Source: an uncultured Prochlorococcus sp. (GTDB taxonomy: Bacteria > Cyanobacteriota > Cyanobacteriia > PCC-6307 > Cyanobiaceae). From it: a DNA stretch of 39,718 nt. Every line of letters starts with the position of its first letter. Positions within the stretch are counted from its first letter, which is position 1. This document shows positions 9,036-15,898 of the stretch, one piece after another. The position numbers and the translations under genes are program-made. The stretch is from NCBI GenBank assembly GCA_902572825.1, contig CACGHD010000013.1, forward strand, positions 1 to 39,718, given 5' to 3'. The notes below the pieces were generated by a model. That model was not told the origin of the DNA. It did no database searches and worked only from the letters and a program-made list of their open reading frames with translations.

Positions 9036-10400
9036 TTGGAATTTGAATTTGATTTAATTGTTGTTGGAGCTGGATCTGGAGGACTCGCGGCGGCTAAACG
9101 TGCGGCTAGTTATGGAGCAAAAGTCGCAATCATAGAAGTAAATCAAATAGGAGGAACTTGTGTAATTAGGGGATGTGTTCCAAAAAAATTGATGGTTTAT
9201 GCAGCTAGAAGTAAAAAAAATATGGATTCTTCTGAAGGATATGGATTAAAAAATGAAGGTATTGATTTTGCATCAAATATTTTATTGAAGAATATTAGAG
9301 AGGAGGTTTCTAGATTAAGTGATTTACATAGAAATTCTTTAAAAAAATTGAATGTAACTGTTTTTGAGGGATTAGGAAGATTTACGACTCAAAATGAATT
9401 AGAAATTATTTGTCCACAAACGAAGAAGATTAAAAATAAAATAAGTTCAAAAAAGATTCTTATTTCAGTTGGAGGTAAACCAAAGAAATTAAATATTCCT
9501 GGGGTTGATTTGGCATGGACTAGTGATGATATCTTTGAATTAGAAAAGTTTCCTAAATCAATATTAATAGTAGGTGGAGGATATATTGCTTGTGAATTTG
9601 CTTCCATTTTCAGAAATTTAGGTACTGAAGTAACACAATTAATTAGAGGTCAACATTTACTTAATGGTTTTGATGAGGATCTCTCTTTATGCCTAGAGGA
9701 ATCACCTACTTTTACAAATATCAATATAATCTCCAATACTCAATTGAAATCTATCAAAAGAGTAAATGGAAATGTGGAATCTACCCTAGACTCGGGGGAT
9801 AAACTCATAACTAATAATATCCTTATTGCAACAGGAAGAGAACCTAATCTTTTGCCTTTAAATTTAGATTTTTTAAATCTAAAGATGGATGGCCAATATT
9901 TAGATGTTGATGAACTTAATCAAACAAGCAACGCAAATATTTTTGCAGTCGGCGATATCACAAATAAACCAAACTTAACTCCAGTAGCAATAGAACAAGG
10001 TAGAGTTTTTTCGGATAATTTTTTTAATGACCAAAAAAGAAAAGTAAATTATGAATATATTCCTAAGGCTGTTTTTACTATTCCTGAAATTTCAACAGTT
10101 GGTTTAAGTGAGAAAATAGCTAAAGAGATTTACTCTGAAAAAAATATAAAAATTTTCAAATGCAAATTTACACCTATGTCTAATACCTTTAAAAAGAATA
10201 AATCAAAATGTATGTTGAAGATCGTTGTTCATAAGCTAACCGACAAAGTCTTGGGATGTCATATGTTTGGAGAAACATCATCTGAGATTATTCAAATGGT
10301 ATCAATTTCATTAAATGCAGGAATAACAAAAAAAGACTTTGATATTACTATGGCTTTGCACCCAACTATCTCAGAAGAATTTGTGACTATGTATGGATAA
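9036..10400 (+). CDS. gor: Glutathione reductase (NADPH)
   Basis: A 454-residue flavoprotein disulphide reductase that regenerates glutathione. The FAD dinucleotide motif GAGSGG is at 11-16, and the redox disulphide GGTCVIRGCVPKKL has its cysteines at 42 and 47. The second nucleotide-binding motif is VGGGYIACEFASIF near 178. The second FAD motif ANIFAVGDIT is near 303, and the C-terminal HPTISEE holds the catalytic His at about 442. The form GxCVPKK matches glutathione reductase rather than lipoamide dehydrogenase. Start is TTG at 9036. It faces the GST-like gene head-to-head and ends 2 bp from the antiporter gene. Confidence 0.95.
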   Translation: MEFEFDLIVVGAGSGGLAAAKRAASYGAKVAIIEVNQIGGTCVIRGCVPKKLMVYAARSKKNMDSSEGYGLKNEGIDFASNILLKNIREEVSRLSDLHRNSLKKLNVTVFEGLGRFTTQNELEIICPQTKKIKNKISSKKILISVGGKPKKLNIPGVDLAWTSDDIFELEKFPKSILIVGGGYIACEFASIFRNLGTEVTQLIRGQHLLNGFDEDLSLCLEESPTFTNINIISNTQLKSIKRVNGNVESTLDSGDKLITNNILIATGREPNLLPLNLDFLNLKMDGQYLDVDELNQTSNANIFAVGDITNKPNLTPVAIEQGRVFSDNFFNDQKRKVNYEYIPKAVFTIPEISTVGLSEKIAKEIYSEKNIKIFKCKFTPMSNTFKKNKSKCMLKIVVHKLTDKVLGCHMFGETSSEIIQMVSISLNAGITKKDFDITMALHPTISEEFVTMYG

Positions 10401-10402
10401 AA

Positions 10403-11482
10403 TTATGAATTAGAAAATTTTAATTTTTCTTGAACAATCAGAAACACTATAAGTAACCCAAAGTAAATAAATAAACCTATCCTTAACTCAGAAAGGAAGT
10501 TAAATCCATTCAGGAAAAGTATCTTATCGAGAATGTAGAAAATATAAAGATTAAGCAAAATAAATCCCTCAATTCTGGTGATTTTCCCTTTGCTCCAGAA
10601 AATTGGTAAGCATGCAAAGGTAGTTAAAACCATAAAAGGTAAGTCAACTTTTATTAGACTTTGTTCAATTACTAAACCTTTAAATCCTGAAAAAATACTG
10701 CAACTTCCAAGAATAAGAAGTTGATTGAGCAAATTGCTTCCTACTACATTCCCAATCGCAAGATCTGTTTTTCCTTTAAATGCGGCAATTATTGAAGTTA
10801 CTAATTCTGGTAAAGATGTCCCAGTGGCTACAATAGTTAAACCAATAACAATTTCATTTACACCCAAAAGAGTAGCAAGCGTTTGAGAACCATTTACTAA
10901 AATATTTGAACCAAAGCTTAAAAGAAATATTCCTAATATTAACTTTAGTAAAATATTAAGCTTCCCTTTATTGTTAGCTGTTAATTCTTCTATTTCTGGT
11001 TCAGCATCTTTTGTCTCCTCTCCTTTCTCATTTATGGTATTGATTTCCCATATTGTATTTAAGATTAAACAAAATATTAGAAATACCCCTGCTTGCAATG
11101 TTATTAAGCCTGTTGATGACATAGCCCAAACTGCACATGAAATTGCCATTAAAAGAGGTACATCTCTCCTAACTATTCTGCTTTTTACCTTAAGAGGTGT
11201 TATCAATGAGCTTATACCCAAAACAACGAGAACATTAAAAATATTGCTTCCAATAACATTGCTTGCCGCAAGCGAATCACTGCCTTTTAAAATTGAACTT
11301 AAACTTACTAACAACTCAGGAGAGCTTGTTCCAAGAGAAACAACTGTTAAACCAATTACTATTTGAGGTATTCCTAAAATTAAAGATAAATATATAGCTC
11401 CTTGAATGAAGAACTCTCCTCCCGCAAAAAGTAGAACTACGCCTAACACTATTTCTATTATTGGAAATAAAAAATCACTCAT
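10403..11482 (-). CDS. Calcium/cation antiporter, CaCA (YrbG/NCKX-like) family
   Basis: A 359-residue integral membrane protein with about ten hydrophobic segments arranged as two homologous halves. Each half has the alpha-repeat motif: GLTVVSLGTSSPELLVS (GTSSPE at 51-56), with the following NVIGSNIFN; and GLTIVATGTSLPELVTS near 211-227, with NVVGSNLLN. These conserved acidic and polar residues form the ion path in Na+/Ca2+ and K+-dependent exchangers. A charged cytoplasmic loop (EEIEELTANNKGK) separates the halves. It probably exports Ca2+ or Na+ from the cell. The exact ion pair is not determinable here. Confidence 0.9.
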   Translation of the reverse strand: MSDFLFPIIEIVLGVVLLFAGGEFFIQGAIYLSLILGIPQIVIGLTVVSLGTSSPELLVSLSSILKGSDSLAASNVIGSNIFNVLVVLGISSLITPLKVKSRIVRRDVPLLMAISCAVWAMSSTGLITLQAGVFLIFCLILNTIWEINTINEKGEETKDAEPEIEELTANNKGKLNILLKLILGIFLLSFGSNILVNGSQTLATLLGVNEIVIGLTIVATGTSLPELVTSIIAAFKGKTDLAIGNVVGSNLLNQLLILGSCSIFSGFKGLVIEQSLIKVDLPFMVLTTFACLPIFWSKGKITRIEGFILLNLYIFYILDKILFLNGFNFLSELRIGLFIYFGLLIVFLIVQEKLKFSNS

Positions 11483-11600
11483 ATTTAGGCTTTTATTAAG
11501 ATAATAAAAAAACTCATAATTGTTTAATAACTATCCTCGAATATCTATAATTTATTGTCAATTTTAATTTGTTGTTAAAATTGATTAAATAGAAAAAATT

Positions 11601-12650
11601 TTGAAGACTTTAACCATAATAAAACCTGATGATTGGCATCTACATCTAAGAGAAGGTCTTGTATTAAAAAATATTATTCATTTTACTTCAGAACATTTTG
11701 GGAGAGCCATTGTCATGCCAAATACTAAAATCCCCATAACGTCAATCAATAGCGCTATTTCTTATAAGAAATCTATTATTGAAGCGTTACCAGAAAGTTC
11801 TAAGTTTGAACCCCTAATGACAATGTATCTTACAGATGAAACTGATAAAGGAGAACTAATAAATGGTTTTAAAAATAATGTATTTTTTGCAGCAAAATTA
11901 TATCCTGCTAACGCTACCACAAATTCCAGTCATGGAGTTAGGAAAATAGAAAATTTATATAAGATCTTTGAATCAATGCAAGATTCTGGAATTCCTCTTT
12001 TAATTCATGGGGAAGTGACTGATTCTGAAGTAGATGTATTCGATAGAGAAGAAGTTTTTATAGATAAAGAACTCTCTCAAATCACTAAAAGATTTCCAAA
12101 ATTAAAAATCGTTTTAGAACACATAACTACCTCTTATGCAGTGAATTTTGTTCAAGAAAATAATATTGGAGCAACTATCACTCCGCATCATTTACATATA
12201 AATAGAAATGCAATGTTTTTTGGAGGTTTAAATAGTGATTTTTACTGCTTACCAGTTGCTAAGAGGGAAAATAATAGACTTGCTTTAAGGAAAGCTGCAA
12301 CAAGTGGGAAAAAATGTTTTTTCTTGGGAACTGACTCAGCTCCACATCTTAGGAAGTGGAAAGCTTTTTGTGGATGTGCAGGTATTTTTAATTCACCAGT
12401 AGCAATAGAAAGCTATTTAACGGTATTTGAAGAGGAGGATGCTCTAGATAATTTTGAAAAATTTGCAAGTTTGAATGGCCCTAAATTTTATAATGTGCCC
12501 CCAAATAAAGAAAAATTAAAATTAGTTTCTAGACCTAATAAAATTCAAGAATTTATCGATGTTGTTGAAGAAAAACAAACTGTAGGACAAATAAAACCAT
12601 TTCATGCAGGTGAAACTTTACAATGGCAAGTAGAAGGGATATTAAAATAA
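11601..12650 (+). CDS. pyrC: Dihydroorotase
   Basis: A 349-residue enzyme that closes carbamoyl-aspartate to dihydroorotate in pyrimidine synthesis. The metal motif HLH lies in DDWHLHLREG (H13, H15). The carbamylated lysine is K99 in FFAAKLYP. Further ligands are in LIHGEVTD, VLEHITT and the catalytic Asp in LGTDSAPHLR. The length fits the class II enzyme typified by E. coli PyrC. Start is TTG at 11601; the 118-bp gap upstream is shared with the divergent antiporter gene. The region after its stop holds the disturbed tRNA-Leu locus. Confidence 0.95.
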   Translation: MKTLTIIKPDDWHLHLREGLVLKNIIHFTSEHFGRAIVMPNTKIPITSINSAISYKKSIIEALPESSKFEPLMTMYLTDETDKGELINGFKNNVFFAAKLYPANATTNSSHGVRKIENLYKIFESMQDSGIPLLIHGEVTDSEVDVFDREEVFIDKELSQITKRFPKLKIVLEHITTSYAVNFVQENNIGATITPHHLHINRNAMFFGGLNSDFYCLPVAKRENNRLALRKAATSGKKCFFLGTDSAPHLRKWKAFCGCAGIFNSPVAIESYLTVFEEEDALDNFEKFASLNGPKFYNVPPNKEKLKLVSRPNKIQEFIDVVEEKQTVGQIKPFHAGETLQWQVEGILK

Positions 12651-12723
12651 AAAATTAGATTTAAACTGAGAATAAAAAGTGTAAATTTTCAAATTTTTCT
12701 TGGATAAATGGGATACTTTCAGC

Positions 12724-12740
12724 TGCGATTAGAAATCGCA
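12724..12740 (+). other. Short perfect hairpin after pyrC
   Basis: The arms TGCGATT and AATCGCA pair over 7 bp around a 3-base loop (AGA). It sits 73 bp after the pyrC stop and 9 bp before the tRNA-like fragment. No T-run follows, so it is not a classical intrinsic terminator. It could be an RNA processing or 3'-end structure of the pyrC transcript. Confidence 0.45.
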
Positions 12741-12745
12741 AATTC

Positions 12746-12792
12746 CCTTGGGAGTGTTCGGAATTGGTAGACACGCCGGACTTAAAATCCGT
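12746..12792 (+). repeat. Direct repeat, copy 1, of the tRNA-Leu 5' region
   Basis: 47 bp from CCTTGGGAGTG to AAAATCCGT, matching 13299-13346 except for one missing base and two substitutions. Homology begins 4 bp before the tRNA 5' end and stops within the anticodon stem. The two copies bracket about 505 bp that contain one small gene (PspC). Confidence 0.8.
12750..12792 (+). pseudogene. 5'-half copy of tRNA-Leu(UAA), truncated after the anticodon stem
   Basis: Starts GGGAGTG like the intact tRNA-Leu gene at 13303 and keeps the D-arm and the anticodon loop CTTAAAA (anticodon at 12783-12785). It diverges abruptly after TCCGT. Compared with the intact copy it has one deleted base and two substitutions in the 5' half. 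No variable arm, T-arm or 3' acceptor strand follows, so it cannot fold as a tRNA. It could be the left-over half of an attachment site created by an element that recombined in the anticodon stem, or the 5' part of a small RNA. Confidence 0.75.
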
Positions 12793-12816
12793 ATTAAATT
12801 GTTGTAGATTGTGGAA

Positions 12817-12854
12817 GGGTTTAACTGAAAAGTGTATCCCTCTCTTGTTTTTTT
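12817..12854 (+). terminator. Terminator-like hairpin with T-run behind the tRNA fragment
   Basis: GGG (12817-12819) and CCC (12838-12840) enclose an imperfect stem whose inner ACT/AGT pairs close a GAAA tetraloop. Seven bases later comes a run of seven T at 12848-12854. The stem has internal mismatches and the T-run is not immediately adjacent, so terminator function is only suggested. If active, it would end a transcript of roughly 100 bases beginning at the tRNA-like fragment. Confidence 0.4.
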
Positions 12855-12874
12855 AGTGTACGAAAGTGTACAAA
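12855..12874 (+). repeat. Two tandem 10-bp repeats AGTGTACRAA
   Basis: AGTGTACGAA is followed directly by AGTGTACAAA. The related octamer AAAGTGTA also occurs at 12676-12683 and 12829-12836, and again across this repeat at 12863-12870. A 10-bp period puts both copies on the same helix face, as expected for a protein-binding site. Confidence 0.55.
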
Positions 12875-12934
12875 AATATCTGCAGAGATTAGTTGTGAGG
12901 GATAATTATATTTTCAAAAATATTTACTAAATAT

Positions 12935-13126
12935 TCACTTAGTTTTTTCGATTGGAAACGCTACTGCTAGTCCAAGATATATCAAAATTGGTATTCCAAA
13001 AGTGAAACAAGCGCCTACAAAAAAAACTAAACGCCAGAATAAGGCATTACCTCTGTTTGATTTTTCGAGACCTTTACAGACTCCTAAAAACCAAGCGCCT
13101 TTTTTTGTTCTTATTATCGAGGTCAT
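12935..13126 (-). CDS. Small PspC-domain membrane protein
   Basis: A 63-residue protein. The first half, TKKGAWFLGVCKGLEKS, matches the start of the PspC domain (typically G-x-GVC-G-A). The second half is one or two hydrophobic segments (about residues 30-58) including FGIPILIYLGLAVAFP, the typical PspC end. In E. coli PspC belongs to the phage-shock membrane-stress response; small stand-alone cyanobacterial versions are of unknown role. It lies alone, opposite to its neighbours, between the tRNA-Leu fragment and the intact tRNA-Leu. Confidence 0.8.
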   Translation of the reverse strand: MTSIIRTKKGAWFLGVCKGLEKSNRGNALFWRLVFFVGACFTFGIPILIYLGLAVAFPIEKTK

Positions 13127-13254
13127 TTAAAAATTATTATCTATAAGAAAACTACCAGTTAGTAGTTAATTTATCAGTGAATGTATGCAGACTTTTAAAT
13201 ACCGTAATCCAATGAGTCTACAGGTTTCAAAATCATCACTTTTTACATCAAATT

Positions 13255-13283
13255 TTGTCTAAGTTTACATCCGTTGTTACAAT
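13255..13283 (+). promoter_or_regulatory. Candidate promoter of tRNA-Leu
   Basis: A -10-like TACAAT (13278-13283) lies 19 bp before the tRNA 5' end. A weaker -35-like TTGTCT (13255-13260) sits 17 bp further upstream. Spacing and the -10 match fit a sigma-70 promoter; no direct evidence of transcription is visible. Confidence 0.4.
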
Positions 13284-13298
13284 AAATTAGCTGAAAAG

Positions 13299-13346
13299 CC
13301 TTGGGAGTGTGGCGGAATTGGTAGACGCGCCGGACTTAAAATCCGT
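13299..13346 (+). repeat. Direct repeat, copy 2, within the intact tRNA-Leu
   Basis: Partner of 12746-12792. It covers the 4 bases before the tRNA and its 5' half through the anticodon stem; sequence identity stops after the shared TCCGT. Confidence 0.8.
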
Positions 13347-13388
13347 CGAGCGATTTAGCTCGTGGGGGTTCAAGTCCCCCCACTCCCA
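13303..13388 (+). tRNA. tRNA-Leu (anticodon UAA)
   Basis: Acceptor strands GGGAGTG (13303-13309) and CACTCCC (13381-13387) pair perfectly, with discriminator A at 13388. The D-loop contains GAATTGGTAGA. The anticodon loop CTTAAAA has TAA at 13337-13339. The long variable arm CGAGCGATTTAGCTCG is typical of leucine tRNA, and the T-arm is GGGGG-TTCAAGT-CCCCC. The 3' CCA is not encoded. It lacks the group I intron found in the anticodon of this tRNA in many other cyanobacteria. A partial copy lies about 550 bp upstream. Confidence 0.97.
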
Positions 13389-13467
13389 TTATTTAATTAT
13401 TTATTTTTTAGTTCTGACGATAACTTCCAATAGTTGTTATGTTTTAACTATAGAACCATAAATCAAA

Positions 13468-13701
13468 ATGGAAAGTTTTTTCAATAATTCATTCGCTACT
13501 TTAATTACATATATTGGAATTATTTCTACCTATTTATTGGTTATTCCATTATTACTATTTTACTGGATGAATAATAGATGGAATATTATGGGTAAATTTG
13601 AAAGATTAGGAATTTATGGCCTTGTATTTCTTTTCTTTCCAGGTTTAATTTTATTTTCTCCATTTTTAAATCTTCGACTAAAAGGAAGTGGCAAAGGGTA
13701 A
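13468..13701 (+). CDS. ndhL: NAD(P)H-quinone oxidoreductase subunit L
   Basis: A 77-residue membrane protein with two hydrophobic helices (about 10-32 and 46-65) and a basic tail LRLKGSGKG. The segment [20 protein letters not shown] is characteristic of NdhL, a small cyanobacterial/chloroplast-specific subunit of the NDH-1 complex in thylakoid membranes. NDH-1 serves respiration and cyclic electron flow around photosystem I. It is followed 4 bp later by the DUF3007 gene and then trpA, an order that I recall is common in cyanobacteria. The NDH-1 subunit gene ndhD is also in this window. Confidence 0.93.
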   Translation: MESFFNNSFATLITYIGIISTYLLVIPLLLFYWMNNRWNIMGKFERLGIYGLVFLFFPGLILFSPFLNLRLKGSGKG

Positions 13702-13705
13702 ATAA

Positions 13706-14026
13706 TTGACTAAAGGTAAAGTAATACAAATAGGTTTATTTATTTCATTAATAGGATTAATTAGTTATAAATTTGCACCGCAAATTGGTATCGACAATTT
13801 TACAGCCACTACTCTCTCAAGTTGTATCTTGATTTTGATTGTTATTACTTGGGTAACATCTTATGTTTATAGAGTTGTAAATGGAAAAATGACTTTTATG
13901 GAACAAAGGAAGCGTTATAGAAAAGAGTATGAAAAAGTTGTTAATGATAAACTAGAAACCAAATTCAACGCATTGCCAAAGGAAGAGCAGCAAAAACTAA
14001 TGGAAGATCTTGAGAAAAATCCATAA
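13706..14026 (+). CDS. DUF3007 family membrane protein
   Basis: A 106-residue protein with two membrane helices (about 6-24 and 38-58). A strongly charged cytoplasmic or stromal tail follows (MEQRKRYRKEYEKVVNDKLE, then EEQQKLMEDLEKNP). This matches the cyanobacterial/plant DUF3007 family, of unknown function and usually encoded beside ndhL, which suggests a link to NDH-1 or thylakoid membranes. Start is TTG at 13706, 4 bp after the ndhL stop; no better start is available upstream. Confidence 0.82.
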   Translation: MTKGKVIQIGLFISLIGLISYKFAPQIGIDNFTATTLSSCILILIVITWVTSYVYRVVNGKMTFMEQRKRYRKEYEKVVNDKLETKFNALPKEEQQKLMEDLEKNP

Positions 14027-14054
14027 ATTTTTTATAGAAAAACATCTAAAAATT

Positions 14055-14897
14055 ATGAAAGACAAAAAAATGCAAATTACTAAAAATAAATCTTTATCTA
14101 AGGTAGATGAGAAGTTTTGTGACTTAAAAAATAAAAAAAAATTAGCTTTGATGCCTTTTATAATGGCTGGGGATCCCAATATTGAAGTAACTTCTGAGAT
14201 CTTATTAAGGTTACAAGAAAATGGGGCTGACCTTATTGAATTAGGTATACCTTACAGTGACCCACTTGCAGACGGACCTGTTATTCAATTGTCAGCCTCT
14301 CGCGCCTTAAAGTCAGGTACTAGTACAAGAAAAGTTATTAAACTTTTAGAGTCTTTAAAAGGTAAATTAAATATTCCCATCATCCTTTTTTCTTACCTAA
14401 ATCCATTGCTATGTTTTGGCTTTGAAAAGTTTTGTGAGATGGCATCTAATGCTGGAGTTTCTGGACTAATAGTTCCTGATCTCCCTTTAGAGGAAGCTTT
14501 TAAATTTTCTAAAATAGTTAGTAACCATTCAATGGACTTGATTTTATTGGTAGCTCCAACTACTCCTTTTGAAAGAATGAAACAAATATCTAATCATACA
14601 AAAGGCTTTACTTATTTGGTAAGTGTCACAGGTGTCACTGGTGAGAGAATTAAAATGGAAAATAGGGTAGAAAATCTTATTGCTAAATTAAAAGATGTAA
14701 ATAGCAATCCAATTGCTGTTGGGTTTGGAATATCCACTCCAGAACATGTTAATAAAGTTCGTAAGTGGGGAGCAGATGGAGTAATTATTGGGAGTGCATT
14801 TGTAAAACGTATTTCTAGTTCAAGTGAAAAAGATGTCGTCGATCATATTGGTGAATTTTGTAAAGAAATGCGTTTAGCTGCAGATCAAAAAAAATAA
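14055..14897 (+). CDS. trpA: Tryptophan synthase alpha chain
   Basis: A 280-residue TIM-barrel subunit that cleaves indole-glycerol phosphate to indole and glyceraldehyde 3-phosphate. The active-site segment LIELGIPYSDPLADGPVIQ carries the catalytic Glu (E62) and Asp (D73). The phosphate-binding glycines lie in VSVTGVTGER and the later GFGIS and GADGVIIGSAFV. The open frame runs back to a TTG at 14010, overlapping the preceding gene by 17 bases. The ATG at 14055 is preferred because the extra 15 residues have no family counterpart. It follows ndhL and the DUF3007 gene. Confidence 0.95.
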   Translation: MKDKKMQITKNKSLSKVDEKFCDLKNKKKLALMPFIMAGDPNIEVTSEILLRLQENGADLIELGIPYSDPLADGPVIQLSASRALKSGTSTRKVIKLLESLKGKLNIPIILFSYLNPLLCFGFEKFCEMASNAGVSGLIVPDLPLEEAFKFSKIVSNHSMDLILLVAPTTPFERMKQISNHTKGFTYLVSVTGVTGERIKMENRVENLIAKLKDVNSNPIAVGFGISTPEHVNKVRKWGADGVIIGSAFVKRISSSSEKDVVDHIGEFCKEMRLAADQKK

Positions 14898-14979
14898 ATA
14901 CAAAGATAGTTTATTAATTAAAAAACTTAATTAAAGAAAATTGATTAAAAATGCTATATCCAAATTATTTTTGTTGTCT

Positions 14980-15336
14980 TTAAGATTCTTCTGTAGGTAA
15001 TAATCTGATTTGTTTTTTTCCAAGCTTAATTTCAAATTCATCACCAGCTTTTAAATCTAGAAGTGCTGTATATGCTTTCCCAATCAAAAGATTTCCGTTT
15101 CCTTGAACTGTTGCAATATAACTTAGCTTTCTTCCTCCTTTGCCAATACCTGCAACTCCAGAGTCACCAAGATTAACTCCTTTTGCTTCTAGAAGTGCTT
15201 CATAAAATGCTGTAAAATTTAGGCGTTCACCTCCATTTTTCTTGGTGGAAACGTATCCACAGGCGCGAACTAGGTCAGATTTGCTAACATCACCAAGTTC
15301 TTTAACTTTTGCAAGGAGATCGCTTCCAGTTAGCAT
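14980..15336 (-). CDS. Cyanobacterial AbrB-like transcriptional regulator
   Basis: A 118-residue protein. The first 60 residues (GSDLLAKVKELGDVSKSDLV, CGYV, FTAFYEALLEAKG) are the N-terminal region specific to cyanobacterial AbrB. The last 50 form a swapped-hairpin AbrB-type DNA-binding domain (TVQGNGNLLIGKAYTALLDL, FEIKLGKKQIRLLP). In other cyanobacteria these proteins globally regulate carbon and nitrogen metabolism. It diverges from the YciI-like gene across 97 bp of AT-rich DNA, which probably contains both promoters. Confidence 0.88.
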   Translation of the reverse strand: MLTGSDLLAKVKELGDVSKSDLVRACGYVSTKKNGGERLNFTAFYEALLEAKGVNLGDSGVAGIGKGGRKLSYIATVQGNGNLLIGKAYTALLDLKAGDEFEIKLGKKQIRLLPTEES

Positions 15337-15433
15337 AATTAATTAAAAGAAAGTTGTATTAAATAACATAGCAATTTGTGCGTAATATATGCAATTATTT
15401 ATTATGTACTTATTCTATTATTTATCTTTAAAA
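15337..15433. other. Divergent promoter region of the AbrB-like and YciI-like genes
   Basis: 97 bp of AT-rich sequence between two outward-reading genes. It must contain the 5' ends of both transcripts unless leaders are longer. Several TATA-like stretches exist (for example TAATATAT around 15382), but none is clearly better than the others. Confidence 0.4.
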
Positions 15434-15703
15434 ATGGAAAAGTTTGTAGTTTTTGGAAAGTATTGTGAAGATGCCATTATTAAAAGGGGACCGTTTCGTG
15501 AACAACATCTAAATAGACTTAAAAACTTAAAAGATCGAGATATTCTAGTTACATTAGGACCAACTAAATGTACCAAATATTTGTTTGGAATTTTTAAGGC
15601 TAATGATGAAAATGAGTTGAGAGATCTTATTGAGGATGATATATATTGGGAAAAAGGTATATGGATTAATTATGATATTTATCCTTGGATTCAGGCATTT
15701 TAA
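15434..15703 (+). CDS. YciI-like protein
   Basis: An 89-residue protein resembling the YciI/YCII-related fold (a dimeric ferredoxin-like barrel). It starts KFVVFGKYCED, then RGPFREQHLNRLKNLKD, with the conserved His at residue 25, and ends with the IEDDIYWEKGIW pattern in which an Asp-aromatic pair is typical. Function of the family is mostly unknown. The frame is open upstream to an ATG at 15389, but that adds a hydrophobic 15-residue stretch absent from the family, so the ATG at 15434 is chosen. No gene follows for 195 bp. Confidence 0.75.
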   Translation: MEKFVVFGKYCEDAIIKRGPFREQHLNRLKNLKDRDILVTLGPTKCTKYLFGIFKANDENELRDLIEDDIYWEKGIWINYDIYPWIQAF

Positions 15704-15713
15704 ATATTATTTA

Positions 15714-15785
15714 CGAAAATATTTTATTAATTATTAATTATTAATTGAAAAAAATTAATTTAAATAAAAATACATAATATTTTCG
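15714..15785. repeat. Inverted repeat CGAAAATATT/AATATTTTCG in AT-rich spacer
   Basis: Two perfect 10-bp arms (15714-15723 and 15776-15785) separated by 52 bp lie just after the YciI-like gene. The spacer between 15704 and 15898 contains no ORF, tRNA or recognisable RNA. Base composition makes chance palindromes likely, although the CG in each arm makes this one less trivial. Confidence 0.45.
15726..15746. repeat. Three tandem ATTAATT heptamers
   Basis: ATTAATT occurs three times in a row inside the inverted repeat noted here. Its sequence is equivalent (reverse complement) to the unit of the longer array at 17608. Confidence 0.55.
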
Positions 15786-15898
15786 CTTTAATAATTTAAT
15801 TATTTATTATATTTAAAAATTAAAACGATATTTATTTAAAGGTAAGTTTTTAAATGAGTATTATTATTTTAAACTAAAAATAATATTTTAAATAATAT

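Noticed and set aside
10971..11366. 131-residue open frame on the plus strand
   Set aside because: It lies entirely antisense to the antiporter gene, and its translation looks like a reversed hydrophobic protein without family features.
12750..12792. Second functional tRNA-Leu
   Set aside because: No T-arm or 3' acceptor strand follows, and the D-arm region has a deletion, so it cannot fold into a tRNA.
12750..13388. Group I intron interrupting tRNA-Leu(UAA)
   Set aside because: Such introns sit within the anticodon, but the fragment runs through the whole anticodon loop and stem, and the downstream tRNA is complete by itself.
14010..14054. Upstream TTG start for trpA
   Set aside because: The added 15 residues overlap the preceding gene and do not belong to the TrpA fold; an ATG at 14055 is available.
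14898..14979. Intrinsic terminator after trpA
   Set aside because: The only inverted repeat is a self-complementary TTAATTAA pair in AT-rich DNA without GC pairs or a T-run, so it is not convincing.
15389..15433. Upstream ATG start for the YciI-like gene
   Set aside because: It would add a hydrophobic leader not seen in this cytosolic family; the ATG at 15434 begins exactly at the conserved strand.
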